Assembly (NCBI GenBank): GCA_964646495.1
Contig: CAZYEO010000035.1
Location: 1 to 19,913, forward strand
DNA length: 19,913 nt
Source of the DNA: HGM05232 sp964646495
Lineage (GTDB): Bacteria; Bacteroidota; Bacteroidia; Bacteroidales; Muribaculaceae
Reading direction: 5' to 3'
A program made the translations under genes and the position numbers. Under the pieces are notes generated by a model. That model was not told the origin of the DNA, did not search any database, and worked only from the letters and a program-made list of their open reading frames with translations. Shown in pieces: positions 7,597 through 15,170 of the stretch. Position 1 is the stretch's first letter. Each line of letters opens with the position of its first letter.

Positions 7597-8583
7597 TTAA
7601 TCAATAGTTTTTAGTGTGTTGATAAGGGTTTCAAACGAATTTACAGTGTTCGATTGTTCCCTGGTGTGTATGAGTATTTCTTGTGGTGATACAATCTCTA
7701 TGTTTATGTTTGATTTTTGATCTACTGATATTTGGTTTCGTTGCAAAGCATTGCTACACCATTTATATAATAGATGTGATGAGGCTTTTAGCGACACAGT
7801 TCTTATTGCCGAGGATGTTGAGCGAAAATCCCCTTGTGAAGTGTCGAATATAATGTTTCTATCAGGAAAAAGATTGTCTAATCCTCCTGAAACTATAAGA
7901 TCTTCTGTGAATCCCTCTTTTACGACACTATTTTCAGTTACAACCCAAAGACGGTCGGCAAGAGATAGCGCTTGTGAAATATCGTGAGTGGACATGAGAA
8001 CAGACTTTCCTGTTTCACGGGCTAATCGATGCAGAAGTTTCATTATCTCTATTTTACTCGCCACATCGAGAAATGCTGTAGGCTCGTCGAGCAGAATTAT
8101 AGGAGTTTGCTGTGCAAGTGCTTTTGCAATCATTGCCTTTTGCCTTTCGCCATCGGAGAGGTCGGCTATATAGCTTTTGCTTTTATGTGCAATGCCGGCA
8201 AGATAAATAGATTCTTGTACTTCGATTTTGTCATTTTGGGAGAGTCTGCCGAGAAATCCGGTGTGAGGTTGTCTGCCGAGTGCTACCAATTCTTCCACAG
8301 TTAAAGCCCCTGCAAATGTGCGATCGGTGTATACCAGTCCCATTATTCGAGCCATATCGTGTTGCGATATACTCTCTATTTTCTTTCCTTGAATCATAAC
8401 ATTTCCACTCAGTGCTTTTTGAGTACCGGCAAGAGTGCGGAGCAGTGTTGATTTCCCCGTACCGTTAGCACCGAGCATACACACCAATTCTCCTTGTAAA
8501 AGAGACAAATTAATATCTTCCAGCACCACTTTATTATGGTAGCCAATCGATAAGTTATTCGTATTGAGAATGTATTTCGACAT
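7597..8583 (-). CDS. ABC transporter ATPase, iron-siderophore/heme/cobalamin class
   Basis: Cytoplasmic ATPase powering the importer made with the two genes upstream. Seen: Walker A GANGTGKST (38-46), signature LSDGERQ (142-148), Walker B IILLDEPTAFLD (D166, E167), and switch histidine in MSTHD (H200). The Q-loop position reads LVYTDRTFAG, with threonine where FecE-type ATPases have glutamine. After the about 250-residue ATPase core comes an extension of some 75 residues with no recognised motif. I chose the ATG at 8583 (MSKYILNTNNLSIGYHN, 328 residues), 11 bases after the permease stop. An ATG at 8724 would add 47 residues read out of the permease gene that do not look like an ABC protein. 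Confidence 0.9.
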   Translation of the reverse strand: MSKYILNTNNLSIGYHNKVVLEDINLSLLQGELVCMLGANGTGKSTLLRTLAGTQKALSGNVMIQGKKIESISQHDMARIMGLVYTDRTFAGALTVEELVALGRQPHTGFLGRLSQNDKIEVQESIYLAGIAHKSKSYIADLSDGERQKAMIAKALAQQTPIILLDEPTAFLDVASKIEIMKLLHRLARETGKSVLMSTHDISQALSLADRLWVVTENSVVKEGFTEDLIVSGGLDNLFPDRNIIFDTSQGDFRSTSSAIRTVSLKASSHLLYKWCSNALQRNQISVDQKSNINIEIVSPQEILIHTREQSNTVNSFETLINTLKTID

Positions 8584-8594
8584 GGTGATGGATA

Positions 8595-9632
8595 TTAATT
8601 GAAATATTGAAGTTTCTTTCTGTTGAGAATTATATAAATTATGATAGGAACACCTATAACAGGAGTAATGGCATTTATCGGGATTATACCGATAGATGTG
8701 GGGAGAACACTCAATAAAGTGCATATCAGAGCAATCGCACTACCCGAAAGAATGGTAATCGGTAGCAATGTGTTGTGATTGGATGTGTTGAGAAGCAAGC
8801 GAGCGATGTGAGGAACGATAAGTCCAATAAATCCTATCGGTCCACAGAATGCAGTAGTTACGGCAGTAAGTACACCGGTAATGCCAAGAAGAATATTACG
8901 TGTGCGCTTTATGTTCACCCCAAGATTTTCAGCATACCTATTGCCCAATAATAGTGCATTGAGGGGCTTTATCATTAAAGCAGATGCAGCCATTCCCAAT
9001 AATATAAGGATTGTGAATACTGGTAATTGTGAAGCGGAAACTCCACTAAAATTGCCTAATCCCCATATAACGTAGGAGTGCACCCCCTCTTGTGTGGCAA
9101 AAAAGTTTAGAAATGATATTGCCGATGAAGCTAAATAGCTCACCATTATTCCTATAATCAATAGCATGGTGGCACTTCGTAGCAATGACGAGAATAAAAG
9201 CAGGATAATAAGTATTATAGCCGCACCCGATATTGCACCTATCAATATGCCGATATATCCACCGGCAGTAGTGCCAAACCAGGATCCGAAGGTACTCCCC
9301 AAAGATAGCATTACGATTGCTACCCCAAGGCTTGCCCCTGTTGATACTCCAAGTATCGATGGTCCTGCAAGTGGATTGTTGAAGGTAGTTTGAAGCAGGA
9401 GTCCGGCAACAGAAAGTGCCCCTCCGGCAAGCATTGCCGTGACTATCATCGGTAATCTCGATTGAAGGATTATGATATCCCATGATGCTTTTGCCCCATT
9501 ACCACCTGAAATAATCTTGCAAATATCTTCAAAAGGAATTTTTACAGCTCCGATAAGGAGATTGGCTACTATTAAAATAAGTAATAGCAACACCATGCCG
9601 GTAAAGACAATGTAAAAACGTGACATTCTCAT
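8595..9632 (-). CDS. FecCD/BtuC-family ABC transporter permease
   Basis: Inner-membrane permease that dimerises to form the translocation path of the importer. The 345-residue protein is hydrophobic throughout, starting MRMSRFYIVFTGMVLLLLILIVANLL. It shows family hallmarks: GGALSVAGLLLQTTFNNPLAGPSILGVSTGASLG in the second and third membrane segments and GPIGFIGLIVPHIARLLL (the coupling helix contacting the ATPase) near the end. Its ATG overlaps the stop of the substrate-binding lipoprotein gene by 4 bases (9629-9632). Family members import ferric siderophores, heme or cobalamin, and the sequence does not decide which. Confidence 0.93.
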   Translation of the reverse strand: MRMSRFYIVFTGMVLLLLILIVANLLIGAVKIPFEDICKIISGGNGAKASWDIIILQSRLPMIVTAMLAGGALSVAGLLLQTTFNNPLAGPSILGVSTGASLGVAIVMLSLGSTFGSWFGTTAGGYIGILIGAISGAAIILIILLLFSSLLRSATMLLIIGIMVSYLASSAISFLNFFATQEGVHSYVIWGLGNFSGVSASQLPVFTILILLGMAASALMIKPLNALLLGNRYAENLGVNIKRTRNILLGITGVLTAVTTAFCGPIGFIGLIVPHIARLLLNTSNHNTLLPITILSGSAIALICTLLSVLPTSIGIIPINAITPVIGVPIIIYIILNRKKLQYFN

Positions 9633-10732
9633 TGTGTTACTTGTTTAAAGTATTTCAACTGATAGTCTCCCCGTATTTCCGGATGGAAAATAGCCATGTA
9701 TTCACGCAAAAGCAATTCGGGGTGAAACGGAAAATCGGCAAATAGGGTAGTAGATGACGTGTTGCAACTATATACTCCACCTTTTGCCACTGCCGAAAAT
9801 TTATCGTTAAGGGGATAAATATCTTTCAATCCTTTTACCGTTAGATCACTGCCAAAAGTTTTTATAAGCCAAAAATCAGCATTCTGAGCTTTGTCGAGTA
9901 CTTGTGTGAAGTCGAATGATAGCGATCCGCTCGATTTATCGGATTTCCATGGATAATCACCACCGGCATCATCAATGAGGTGTGCCATGTAGCTATCTCC
10001 TCCAGGTAAATACCAGACTCCACTTACCACTGTTTCGGTAATAACTGTGGGGCGTTTGGAATCGGAGGGGAGCGATTTTTTTATGTTTTCATACTTTTCG
10101 CGCACATCATTAAAAATTGAATCGGCTTTATCCTCCTTTCCATATAATACTCCGATAGCTTTTATCCATTCGGCGCGACCCAGTGGGGTATGCTCCATGT
10201 AGTCGGCACATTCAATGATCGGTATTCCGAGGGTTGCGATTGTGCCATATCCCGCATTTTGAAACGGAGTGAGTAATATTGCATCTGGAGCAAGATCTAT
10301 TATTTTTTCGGAAGATGGCGACATTGAAGATCCCATGTTTTTCACCCTTCCTATGCGTAACCCCTCTTGAATTGATGGCATATTGAAATATTCAGCATCA
10401 CATATTCCTGAAATTGCATTCTCGGCTCCCATTTCAGAAATTATGCCTCCATGTACCGAAGAGTATACCACGCTATTTTGAATAGGAGTACGCACTATAG
10501 TGCCCGATGGGAGATTAATGGGGAGTGTTGAGTCTCTCGGAACGAGTATATATGTTTGAAGTTCGGCTTCTTTCTCCCAGGGGTTGTGAATTGTGAGTAC
10601 TTTATATCCGTCGCCATCGGCTATGTCAAATCCCTGTGCATAAGAAACCGTTTTCGGTGTGGAGTCGTGAGACTTTGTATTGCACGATAGAAATACAAGA
10701 ATAGTAACGACAGTGGTGATTATATGTTTCAT
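9629..10732 (-). CDS. Substrate-binding lipoprotein of the ABC importer
   Basis: Lipid-anchored periplasmic protein that captures the substrate and delivers it to the permease. Seen: a signal peptide with lipobox VFLSC (C17 would carry the lipid) and a BtuF/FepB-like two-lobe fold with the first-lobe segment around GAENAISGICDAEY, LAPDAILLTPFQN and GIPIIECADYMEHTPLGRAEWIKAIGVLYGKE; the second lobe follows from VITETVVSGVWYLPGG. The length is 367 residues. It starts the three-gene importer operon. No cobalamin riboswitch fits in the 63 bases upstream and there is no TonB receptor nearby, so the substrate stays open. An ATG at 10732 with TAAATTTG only 5 bases before it would give a very short leader. 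Confidence 0.9.
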   Translation of the reverse strand: MKHIITTVVTILVFLSCNTKSHDSTPKTVSYAQGFDIADGDGYKVLTIHNPWEKEAELQTYILVPRDSTLPINLPSGTIVRTPIQNSVVYSSVHGGIISEMGAENAISGICDAEYFNMPSIQEGLRIGRVKNMGSSMSPSSEKIIDLAPDAILLTPFQNAGYGTIATLGIPIIECADYMEHTPLGRAEWIKAIGVLYGKEDKADSIFNDVREKYENIKKSLPSDSKRPTVITETVVSGVWYLPGGDSYMAHLIDDAGGDYPWKSDKSSGSLSFDFTQVLDKAQNADFWLIKTFGSDLTVKGLKDIYPLNDKFSAVAKGGVYSCNTSSTTLFADFPFHPELLLREYMAIFHPEIRGDYQLKYFKQVTQ

Positions 10733-10737
10733 GAATG

Positions 10738-10745
10738 CAAATTTA
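10738..10745 (-). promoter_or_regulatory. Possible -7 element of the ABC importer operon
   Basis: TAAATTTG on the minus strand matches TAnnTTTG and ends 5 bases before the ATG at 10732, so the transcript would be nearly or fully leaderless. No clear -33 element is present. The operon could instead be read through from lpxB. Confidence 0.3.
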
Positions 10746-10795
10746 CAATAAAAGGAGCGACAGGAAAAATTATACCGGGAGTATCTAACATTTGA

Positions 10796-11278
10796 TTAAT
10801 GTTTGGATTGTGTTTCGTTGAATATTGATTGTGCTGCATCTTCAAGCAGATCCATCACCAATTCAAATCCTTGTGCACCTTCGTAATAAGGGTCGGGGAC
10901 ATGGTCGTAATGAGGATGAAAACTGAAAAATTTGCTTATGGGCACTATTTTTCGCTCCTCCTCCACCGATGATGCCATTTGCTGTAGGGTGCGCATATTG
11001 TTGTGATCCATAGCTATGATTAAATCAAAATCTTCAAGATCGTTTCCGGTTACTCTTCGGCTTCTGTGCGTGAGTTGATAACCACGTTGAGCTGCATGAA
11101 TGCGCATTCTTTTGTCGGGCAATTCCCCGGCGTGTCCTCCATAAGTTCCTGCACTATCTATGATATATTCATCTGCTTTCCCTTTTGATTCTACAAGAGC
11201 TTCCATTATCGCATGAGCAGCCGGAGAGCGGCATATATTGCCGAGACACACAAAAAGTATTTTAGTTGGCTTTTTCAT
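10796..11278 (-). CDS. Low-molecular-weight protein tyrosine phosphatase
   Basis: Removes phosphate from protein tyrosines; in bacteria such enzymes often act on polysaccharide-export kinases. Seen: the catalytic P-loop CLGNICRS with nucleophile C11 and R17, and the general acid in VPDPYYEG (D129). The length is 160 residues from MKKPTKILFVCLGN. I chose the ATG at 11278. One at 11296 would add six residues (MRKQRT) and enlarge the overlap with lpxB from 17 to 35 bases. It follows lpxB directly and is probably cotranscribed with it. Confidence 0.92.
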   Translation of the reverse strand: MKKPTKILFVCLGNICRSPAAHAIMEALVESKGKADEYIIDSAGTYGGHAGELPDKRMRIHAAQRGYQLTHRSRRVTGNDLEDFDLIIAMDHNNMRTLQQMASSVEEERKIVPISKFFSFHPHYDHVPDPYYEGAQGFELVMDLLEDAAQSIFNETQSKH

Positions 11279-12431
11279 TGTTCTTTGTTTTCTCAATAGA
11301 TGTAATTAATAATTTTGCCGCGTTTGCGGCACTGTCTTTCAATCCCAATATTTCCATCATGTTTTTATATCCGGCAAGCATTTCATCTCTTTTGGGTGAT
11401 TGAGTTATAAGATGTTCCATTGCAGCGGCTATTGTTTCTTTGTTGCAATGATGCAGCAGGAGTTCGGGTATAATCATCCGGTTTGCAATAAGATTGGGTA
11501 GTGATACATATTTCACTTTAAGTAATCGTTTAAAGAATGAATAAGTAAATTTACTTCCATTCATGCGATAACACACCACTTGTGGCACTCCCACAATTGC
11601 TGTTTCGAGAGTAGCAGTACCCGATGTTACCAATGCGCATTGTGCATATTTAAGAAGAGAATAAGTATCACCTTTTACTACCGGTGGAATGTCATAGCTA
11701 CCCTCTAATTTTATTATTTTTTTGTAAAAATCTTCGTCAAAACCGGGAGCTCCGGCTATTACAGGCTGAAAATCCGGATAGGCATGAGTAGCTCTAAGCA
11801 TTTCGGGGAGATTATCGTTAATTTCTTTTCTCCTTGAGCCGGGAAGAATAGCGATAATCGGCTTAGTGGAATCAATTGAGTTGGCATTTCTGAATTTCTC
11901 CTCCTCCGGCACTGATTTCACAGCCGAAAGTATCTCATCTACAGAGGGATTGCCCACATATTCCACTTTATAATCATGTCGCGCATAGAAATCGGTTTCA
12001 AAAGGGAGTATGGAATACATTTCAGTAATATATTTCTTTATCTTCTTAACTCTATATTCTTTCCATGCCCACACTTTTGGCGATATGTAATAATACACAG
12101 GTATGCCTGCATTGAATGCAAATTTGGCGATTTTAAGATTGAAGGATGGGTAGTCGATAAGTATGATGGCATCAGGCTTGTAGGCTGTTATCTCTTGCTT
12201 AGTGGTGCGCATTATGCCAAGGATTGCAGGAAGATGCTTTATTACTTCGATAAATCCCATATAAGCCATGTCTTTAAAGTGCACCAACGGGTCGCAAGAT
12301 GCCTCATTGCGCATCATATCTCCTCCAAGAAACTTAAAATAGGCGTTTGTATCTTTCTTTTTAAGGGCGCGTATTAGTTGTGCTCCATGCAAGTCGCCCG
12401 AAGCCTCACCTGCTATGATAAAATATTTCAT
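11262..12431 (-). CDS. lpxB: Lipid-A-disaccharide synthase
   Basis: Condenses UDP-diacylglucosamine with lipid X to form the lipid A disaccharide at the inner face of the cytoplasmic membrane. Seen: the family start MKYFIIAGEASGDLHGAQLI, PDAIILIDYPSFNLKIAKFA, the YYISPKVWAWKEYRVKKI segment, ILPGSRRKEI, and the donor-binding CALVTSGTATLETAIVGVPQVVCYR. The length of 389 residues is normal. Its 3' end overlaps the phosphatase gene. It is transcribed away from the accessory patch at 12432-15338. No surE lies upstream, where it is often found next to lpxB in Bacteroidetes. Confidence 0.95.
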   Translation of the reverse strand: MKYFIIAGEASGDLHGAQLIRALKKKDTNAYFKFLGGDMMRNEASCDPLVHFKDMAYMGFIEVIKHLPAILGIMRTTKQEITAYKPDAIILIDYPSFNLKIAKFAFNAGIPVYYYISPKVWAWKEYRVKKIKKYITEMYSILPFETDFYARHDYKVEYVGNPSVDEILSAVKSVPEEEKFRNANSIDSTKPIIAILPGSRRKEINDNLPEMLRATHAYPDFQPVIAGAPGFDEDFYKKIIKLEGSYDIPPVVKGDTYSLLKYAQCALVTSGTATLETAIVGVPQVVCYRMNGSKFTYSFFKRLLKVKYVSLPNLIANRMIIPELLLHHCNKETIAAAMEHLITQSPKRDEMLAGYKNMMEILGLKDSAANAAKLLITSIEKTKNNEKAN

Positions 12432-12461
12432 AAGCGTATAATATTCCTGTTCATTCAGGTG

Positions 12462-12469
12462 TAAAGATA
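12462..12469 (-). promoter_or_regulatory. Possible -7 element of lpxB
   Basis: TATCTTTA on the minus strand fits TAnnTTTG except for the last base and lies 30 bases before the lpxB ATG. The conserved 54-base repeat begins about 26 bases further upstream, where a -33 region or activator site would be. Confidence 0.35.
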
Positions 12470-12494
12470 GTTGATTGATGAATCATAAATTGCG

Positions 12495-12548
12495 ATATTA
12501 AGTAATTTTATAATTTAGCGTAAACCATTATTAACAGTATATGCCTAT
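12495..12548 (+). repeat. 54-base direct repeat, copy 1
   Basis: This stretch recurs at 15171-15224 with 52 of 54 bases the same (differences at 12525 and 12545). It contains the small palindrome TTTA-GCG-TAAA. It lies between lpxB and the broken nuclease gene. Weaker similarity continues downstream: about half of the next 36 bases agree, GAAATAT sits at the same offset, then TTGCCC, then a TAnnTTTG box in both copies. Confidence 0.85.
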
Positions 12549-12637
12549 TCGTATAGCATGATGGTAGCTTTCCGAAATATACTTTATTGTGGAAGCCATA
12601 AATATCTTGCCCGAACTAAAACTTTGATAATAAAATG

Positions 12638-12645
12638 TAACTTTG
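12638..12645 (+). promoter_or_regulatory. -7 element ahead of the broken nuclease gene
   Basis: TAACTTTG matches TAnnTTTG and lies 16 bases before the ATG at 12662. The -33 region (around GAACTAAAAC) lacks the expected TTTG, so strength is uncertain. Confidence 0.5.
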
Positions 12646-12661
12646 CACAAATAGTCAAAAT

Positions 12662-13255
12662 ATGAACTTTGAAACATTAGTAAAACATATCAACACGATA
12701 CAGAACACGTTGCAGGCACAAGCCACACATGCTGTAAATCTTGCCCTTACTTCCCGTAACTGGCTTATGGGTTGCTATATCGTAGAGTTTGAGCAGAATG
12801 GAGAAGACCGTGCCGCATACGGTGAACAATTGTTGAAGAAGCTGGAACAACGGCTGAAAACAAAAGGTTTGAATGAACGTAGATTCCGTGAATTTAGGCG
12901 GTTATATCTTGTTTATCCGCAACTAAAAGAGTCTGTCACACAACATATTGCATCGCAAATACAAATTCGGCGGTTGGTGACCGCCAAATCTGAAATTGGC
13001 GTTTGGAAACTATCAACAGAACACCCACAAACCGAAACATGGATGATTCCGGCTGATAGATTATTCAGCAGATTATCTTCCACCCATTTAAATACCATAT
13101 CGGGAATTGAGAACCCGGTAAAACGTGCTTTCTATGAAATGGAAACTATGCGAGGTTGCTGGTCTGTAAAGGAGTTGGAGCGACAAATAGCGCCTTTATA
13201 TTACGAACGTAGCGGACTATCCAAAAACAAAGAAGCACTCTCCGCTTTAGTCTAA
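12662..13255 (+). CDS. DUF1016 N-terminal domain fragment
   Basis: The 5' part of the broken gene would give a 197-residue protein from the ATG at 12662. It is mainly helical, with LTSRNWLMGCYIVEFEQNGEDRAAYGEQLLKKLEQRLKTKGLNERRFREFRRLYLVYPQL, the conserved core of DUF1016_N, probably a DNA-binding or protein-interaction module. It has its own plausible -7 element and could be made as a stand-alone product lacking nuclease activity. Confidence 0.7.
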   Translation: MNFETLVKHINTIQNTLQAQATHAVNLALTSRNWLMGCYIVEFEQNGEDRAAYGEQLLKKLEQRLKTKGLNERRFREFRRLYLVYPQLKESVTQHIASQIQIRRLVTAKSEIGVWKLSTEHPQTETWMIPADRLFSRLSSTHLNTISGIENPVKRAFYEMETMRGCWSVKELERQIAPLYYERSGLSKNKEALSALV

Positions 13256-13306
13256 CAACAAGCAACCTTATTACAGCCAAAAGATGTAATCAATACGCCT
13301 GTTACT

Positions 13307-13729
13307 TTGGAATTCTTAGGGTTGAATGAACGTGCATTAGTGACAGAAAACGATTTGGAGCAATCCATTCTTGACAATCTGCAACGCTTCCTATTAGAAA
13401 TGGGACATGGCTTCTGTTTTGAAGCCCGGCAAAAACGTATCTTGATTGATGAAGATTATTTCTTTACTGACCTTGTGTTCTATCACCGTATTTTGAAATG
13501 CCATGTTATTGTGGAATTAAAGATAGACAAGTTCCGCCATGAATATGCTTCACAGTTAAATATGTACCTCAACTACTTTAAAGCAGAAGTGATGCAGTCG
13601 GATGATAATCCGCCTATCGGCATTTTGCTCTGCACCGAAAAGGGAGATACATTAGTTAAATATGCCACTGCCGGATTAGACCCGAATATATTTGTACAGA
13701 AGTACATGATAGAACTTCCAACCGAGTAA
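13307..13729 (+). CDS. PD-(D/E)XK nuclease-like C-terminal fragment of the broken gene
   Basis: The 3' part in the same frame encodes 140 residues if translation restarts at the TTG of LEFLGLNERALVTE. It carries the catalytic-looking arrangement FEARQKRILIDEDYFFTDLVFYHRILKCHVIVELK, with the motif aspartate in TDLVFYH and the ELK pair (bases about 13465-13525), then HEYASQLNMYLNYF. No ATG lies between the stop and this domain core, and I see no obvious ribosome binding site, so expression is doubtful unless the stop is read through. Confidence 0.55.
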   Translation: MEFLGLNERALVTENDLEQSILDNLQRFLLEMGHGFCFEARQKRILIDEDYFFTDLVFYHRILKCHVIVELKIDKFRHEYASQLNMYLNYFKAEVMQSDDNPPIGILLCTEKGDTLVKYATAGLDPNIFVQKYMIELPTE

Positions 13730-13803
13730 GAAATAAAAGAGTTCATTTCTTACTCAAACTATTAAGGATAAATCAAGACTGAAAAAGATTGCTAAAAACG
13801 ATA

Positions 13804-13840
13804 CTGGCGAAAAAGGTAATACTATTTCTTTTTTCGCCAG
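13804..13840 (+). terminator. Stem-loop after the nuclease gene, possible terminator
   Basis: CTGGCGAAAAA (13804-13814) pairs perfectly with TTTTTCGCCAG (13830-13840) around a 15-base loop, 75 bases after the gene's stop. The stem has A-rich and T-rich inner halves, but no T-tract follows the 3' arm on either strand, so efficiency as an intrinsic terminator is uncertain. Confidence 0.5.
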
Positions 13841-13887
13841 CACACGTATTTTGCTGTCGATAGAAATTGGTTTAGTTTGTTTTGGCT

Positions 13888-13946
13888 ATATAGACAAAGG
13901 GATGAACTAAACGTAGTTTAGCACCGCCTATTTCTTTTGTCTATAT
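13888..13946. repeat. Nested palindromes in the gap between accessory genes
   Basis: An outer inverted repeat of 11 bases, ATATAGACAAA (13888-13898) with TTTGTCTATAT (13936-13946), encloses a tight inner hairpin, CTAAAC-GTA-GTTTAG (13907-13921). The two spacers differ in length (8 and 14 bases). It belongs to the 378-base gap 13730-14107, which otherwise holds the stem-loop at 13804-13840, AT-rich sequence and the promoter of the next gene. It could be a mobile-element remnant, a recombination site or a structured RNA. Confidence 0.6.
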
Positions 13947-14026
13947 CATATATCCACATCGTGTGTTCTCTTTTTATTTCGGTAATGTTTTTTTGTTAAA
14001 TATATTTTTATTAAGAAATTAATTAT

Positions 14027-14034
14027 TACATTTG
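14027..14034 (+). promoter_or_regulatory. -7 element of the secreted-protein gene
   Basis: TACATTTG fits TAnnTTTG and lies 73 bases before the ATG at 14108. The intervening leader is AT-rich. A correctly spaced -33 TTTG is not evident. Confidence 0.45.
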
Positions 14035-14107
14035 TGAGAATGTTAACAAATGCCATGTATTGATAAAAGTAGATGAATTTAATATTAACAAAAAAATAAA
14101 ATAAGTT

Positions 14108-15031
14108 ATGAAGAAAGTATTGTTTGTTGTTGCGATGCTGATGGGTTGTTGCCATCTATGGGCAGCCGAATATGAATATGTGCCATTGGTGCGCGAGGGC
14201 GTGGAATGGAATTATAAAGCTTTTCTAAAGGGTATGTCATCTGAACAAACGGTAGAAGAGTATTACCGTGTTCGCTTAATAGATGGCATAGAAATAAATG
14301 GCAAATCATATTACAAAGCTTATCGATACAAAGGGTGTGAGTTTGATGAAGAGTGTGCGCACTTGATCGCTTATATTAGAGAAGAGGACAAGAAAGTATA
14401 TGTATTTCCGGCAACATTTGATAAATACGATTCAACACAATTTGGGCAAGATTACAAAATAGGGACAGAGGAGATGATATATGATTTCAACAAAAAAGTT
14501 GGTGATTTCATTTCAACCCGAATTTATTATCCGTTGGAAATAAAAGAGGTCACTACCGAGGAAATCGGAGGTAAATTGCGTAATAAATATGTACCAGATC
14601 GTTTACATAGTATTATAGAAGGAATTGGGTTTATAAACGACTTAGGATTTGATTTGATATATCCATTTCAAATGCAATTCTCAAGAAGGAGCTATTGGGG
14701 GATTTGCCTTAATTATGTGCGAGAGAATGGCGAGGTAGTGTATAAATCTCCCAATTATGATGCGAGAGATGTGTGTGCCAGTGGCGTGGCTGAGGTGAAA
14801 TCCACTGATAATATTGCAATCGCAATCGGTGGTGGCAATATTGAGGTGCGCTGTGCCGATGCTCCATGCCAAGCGATAGAGATTGTAGACCTCGGTGGAC
14901 GGTTGATAAAAAAGAAAATATGCGATAACGAATCGACTACCACCATATCGGCAAAAGGGATTGAAAAGGGTGTATATATCCTGGTAGTAAATACCACTAA
15001 AGGGATTTCAAGCCGAAAAATCATTCTTTAG
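14108..15031 (+). CDS. Secreted protein of unknown function with type IX-like C-terminal sorting domain
   Basis: I do not recognise the main domain. The 307-residue protein begins with a signal peptide, MKKVLFVVAMLMGCCHLWAA, followed by EYEYVPLVREGVEWNY, an opening often seen in short Bacteroidales secreted proteins. The middle (about residues 25-220) is rich in charged and aromatic residues and looks like a beta-strand domain. The last about 65 residues, from NIEVRCADAPCQAIEIVDLGGRLIKKK to KGVYILVVNTTKGISSRKIIL, match the pattern of the type IX secretion sorting domain (strand, D-x-x-G-R-L turn, G-V-Y-I/L core, basic end). It should therefore cross the outer membrane, or remain periplasmic if the host lacks that secretion system. 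It is a single-gene unit with its own promoter and terminator inside the repeat-bracketed patch. Confidence 0.8.
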   Translation: MKKVLFVVAMLMGCCHLWAAEYEYVPLVREGVEWNYKAFLKGMSSEQTVEEYYRVRLIDGIEINGKSYYKAYRYKGCEFDEECAHLIAYIREEDKKVYVFPATFDKYDSTQFGQDYKIGTEEMIYDFNKKVGDFISTRIYYPLEIKEVTTEEIGGKLRNKYVPDRLHSIIEGIGFINDLGFDLIYPFQMQFSRRSYWGICLNYVRENGEVVYKSPNYDARDVCASGVAEVKSTDNIAIAIGGGNIEVRCADAPCQAIEIVDLGGRLIKKKICDNESTTTISAKGIEKGVYILVVNTTKGISSRKIIL

Positions 15032-15049
15032 AACGATATATTATAATAT

Positions 15050-15117
15050 ATATGCCTGAAATGAGTGCGAGATTGATAACCATCAACTCCTCTCATTTCA
15101 GGCATATCTTTTTTCTT
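15050..15117 (+). terminator. Intrinsic terminator after the secreted-protein gene
   Basis: A perfect 16-base stem, 15050-15065 with 15092-15107 (ATATGCCTGAAATGAG and its complement), is followed by CTTTTTTCTT. The 26-base loop contains a second hairpin, TTGAT-AACC-ATCAA (15073-15086). It starts 18 bases after the stop codon. Confidence 0.88.
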
Positions 15118-15170
15118 AATCCTGAGTATTGCCGGTGGAATATGTGTGCGTAGAGAATTTATTAATGGCT

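Larger units (their letters stand above)
12662..13729 (+). pseudogene. DUF1016/YhcG-type PD-(D/E)XK nuclease gene broken by an in-frame TAA
   Basis: Read as one frame, the 356 codons encode a complete DUF1016-family protein: an N-terminal helical DUF1016_N domain and a C-terminal PD-(D/E)XK nuclease-like domain. A TAA at 13253-13255 interrupts the frame after residue 197. The next codons are CAA CAA, and the break reads SALV-stop-QQATLLQPKDVI, so one C-to-T change of a CAA codon explains it. There is no length change and the frame is otherwise open on both sides, which suggests a recent event or a sequencing error. Such genes are commonly accessory, near restriction-modification or mobile DNA; here it stands alone in a repeat-bracketed patch. 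The biological role of the family is not well settled. Confidence 0.85.

Noticed and set aside
8584..8724. N-terminal extension of the ABC ATPase reading into the permease gene
   Set aside because: The 47 residues overlap permease coding sequence in another frame, and the ATG at 8583 gives a standard ABC start 11 bases after the permease stop.
9046..9483. 145-residue open frame on the minus strand inside the permease gene
   Set aside because: It is a shifted frame of the well-supported permease, with a cysteine- and arginine-rich composition and no domain.
10733..10795. Cobalamin riboswitch ahead of the ABC importer
   Set aside because: The 63-base gap is too short for the element, and no B12-box-like sequence is visible.
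12662..13729. A restriction-modification or other defence island around the nuclease gene
   Set aside because: No methyltransferase, specificity subunit or other defence gene lies nearby; the neighbours are lipid A, secreted-protein and pyrimidine genes.
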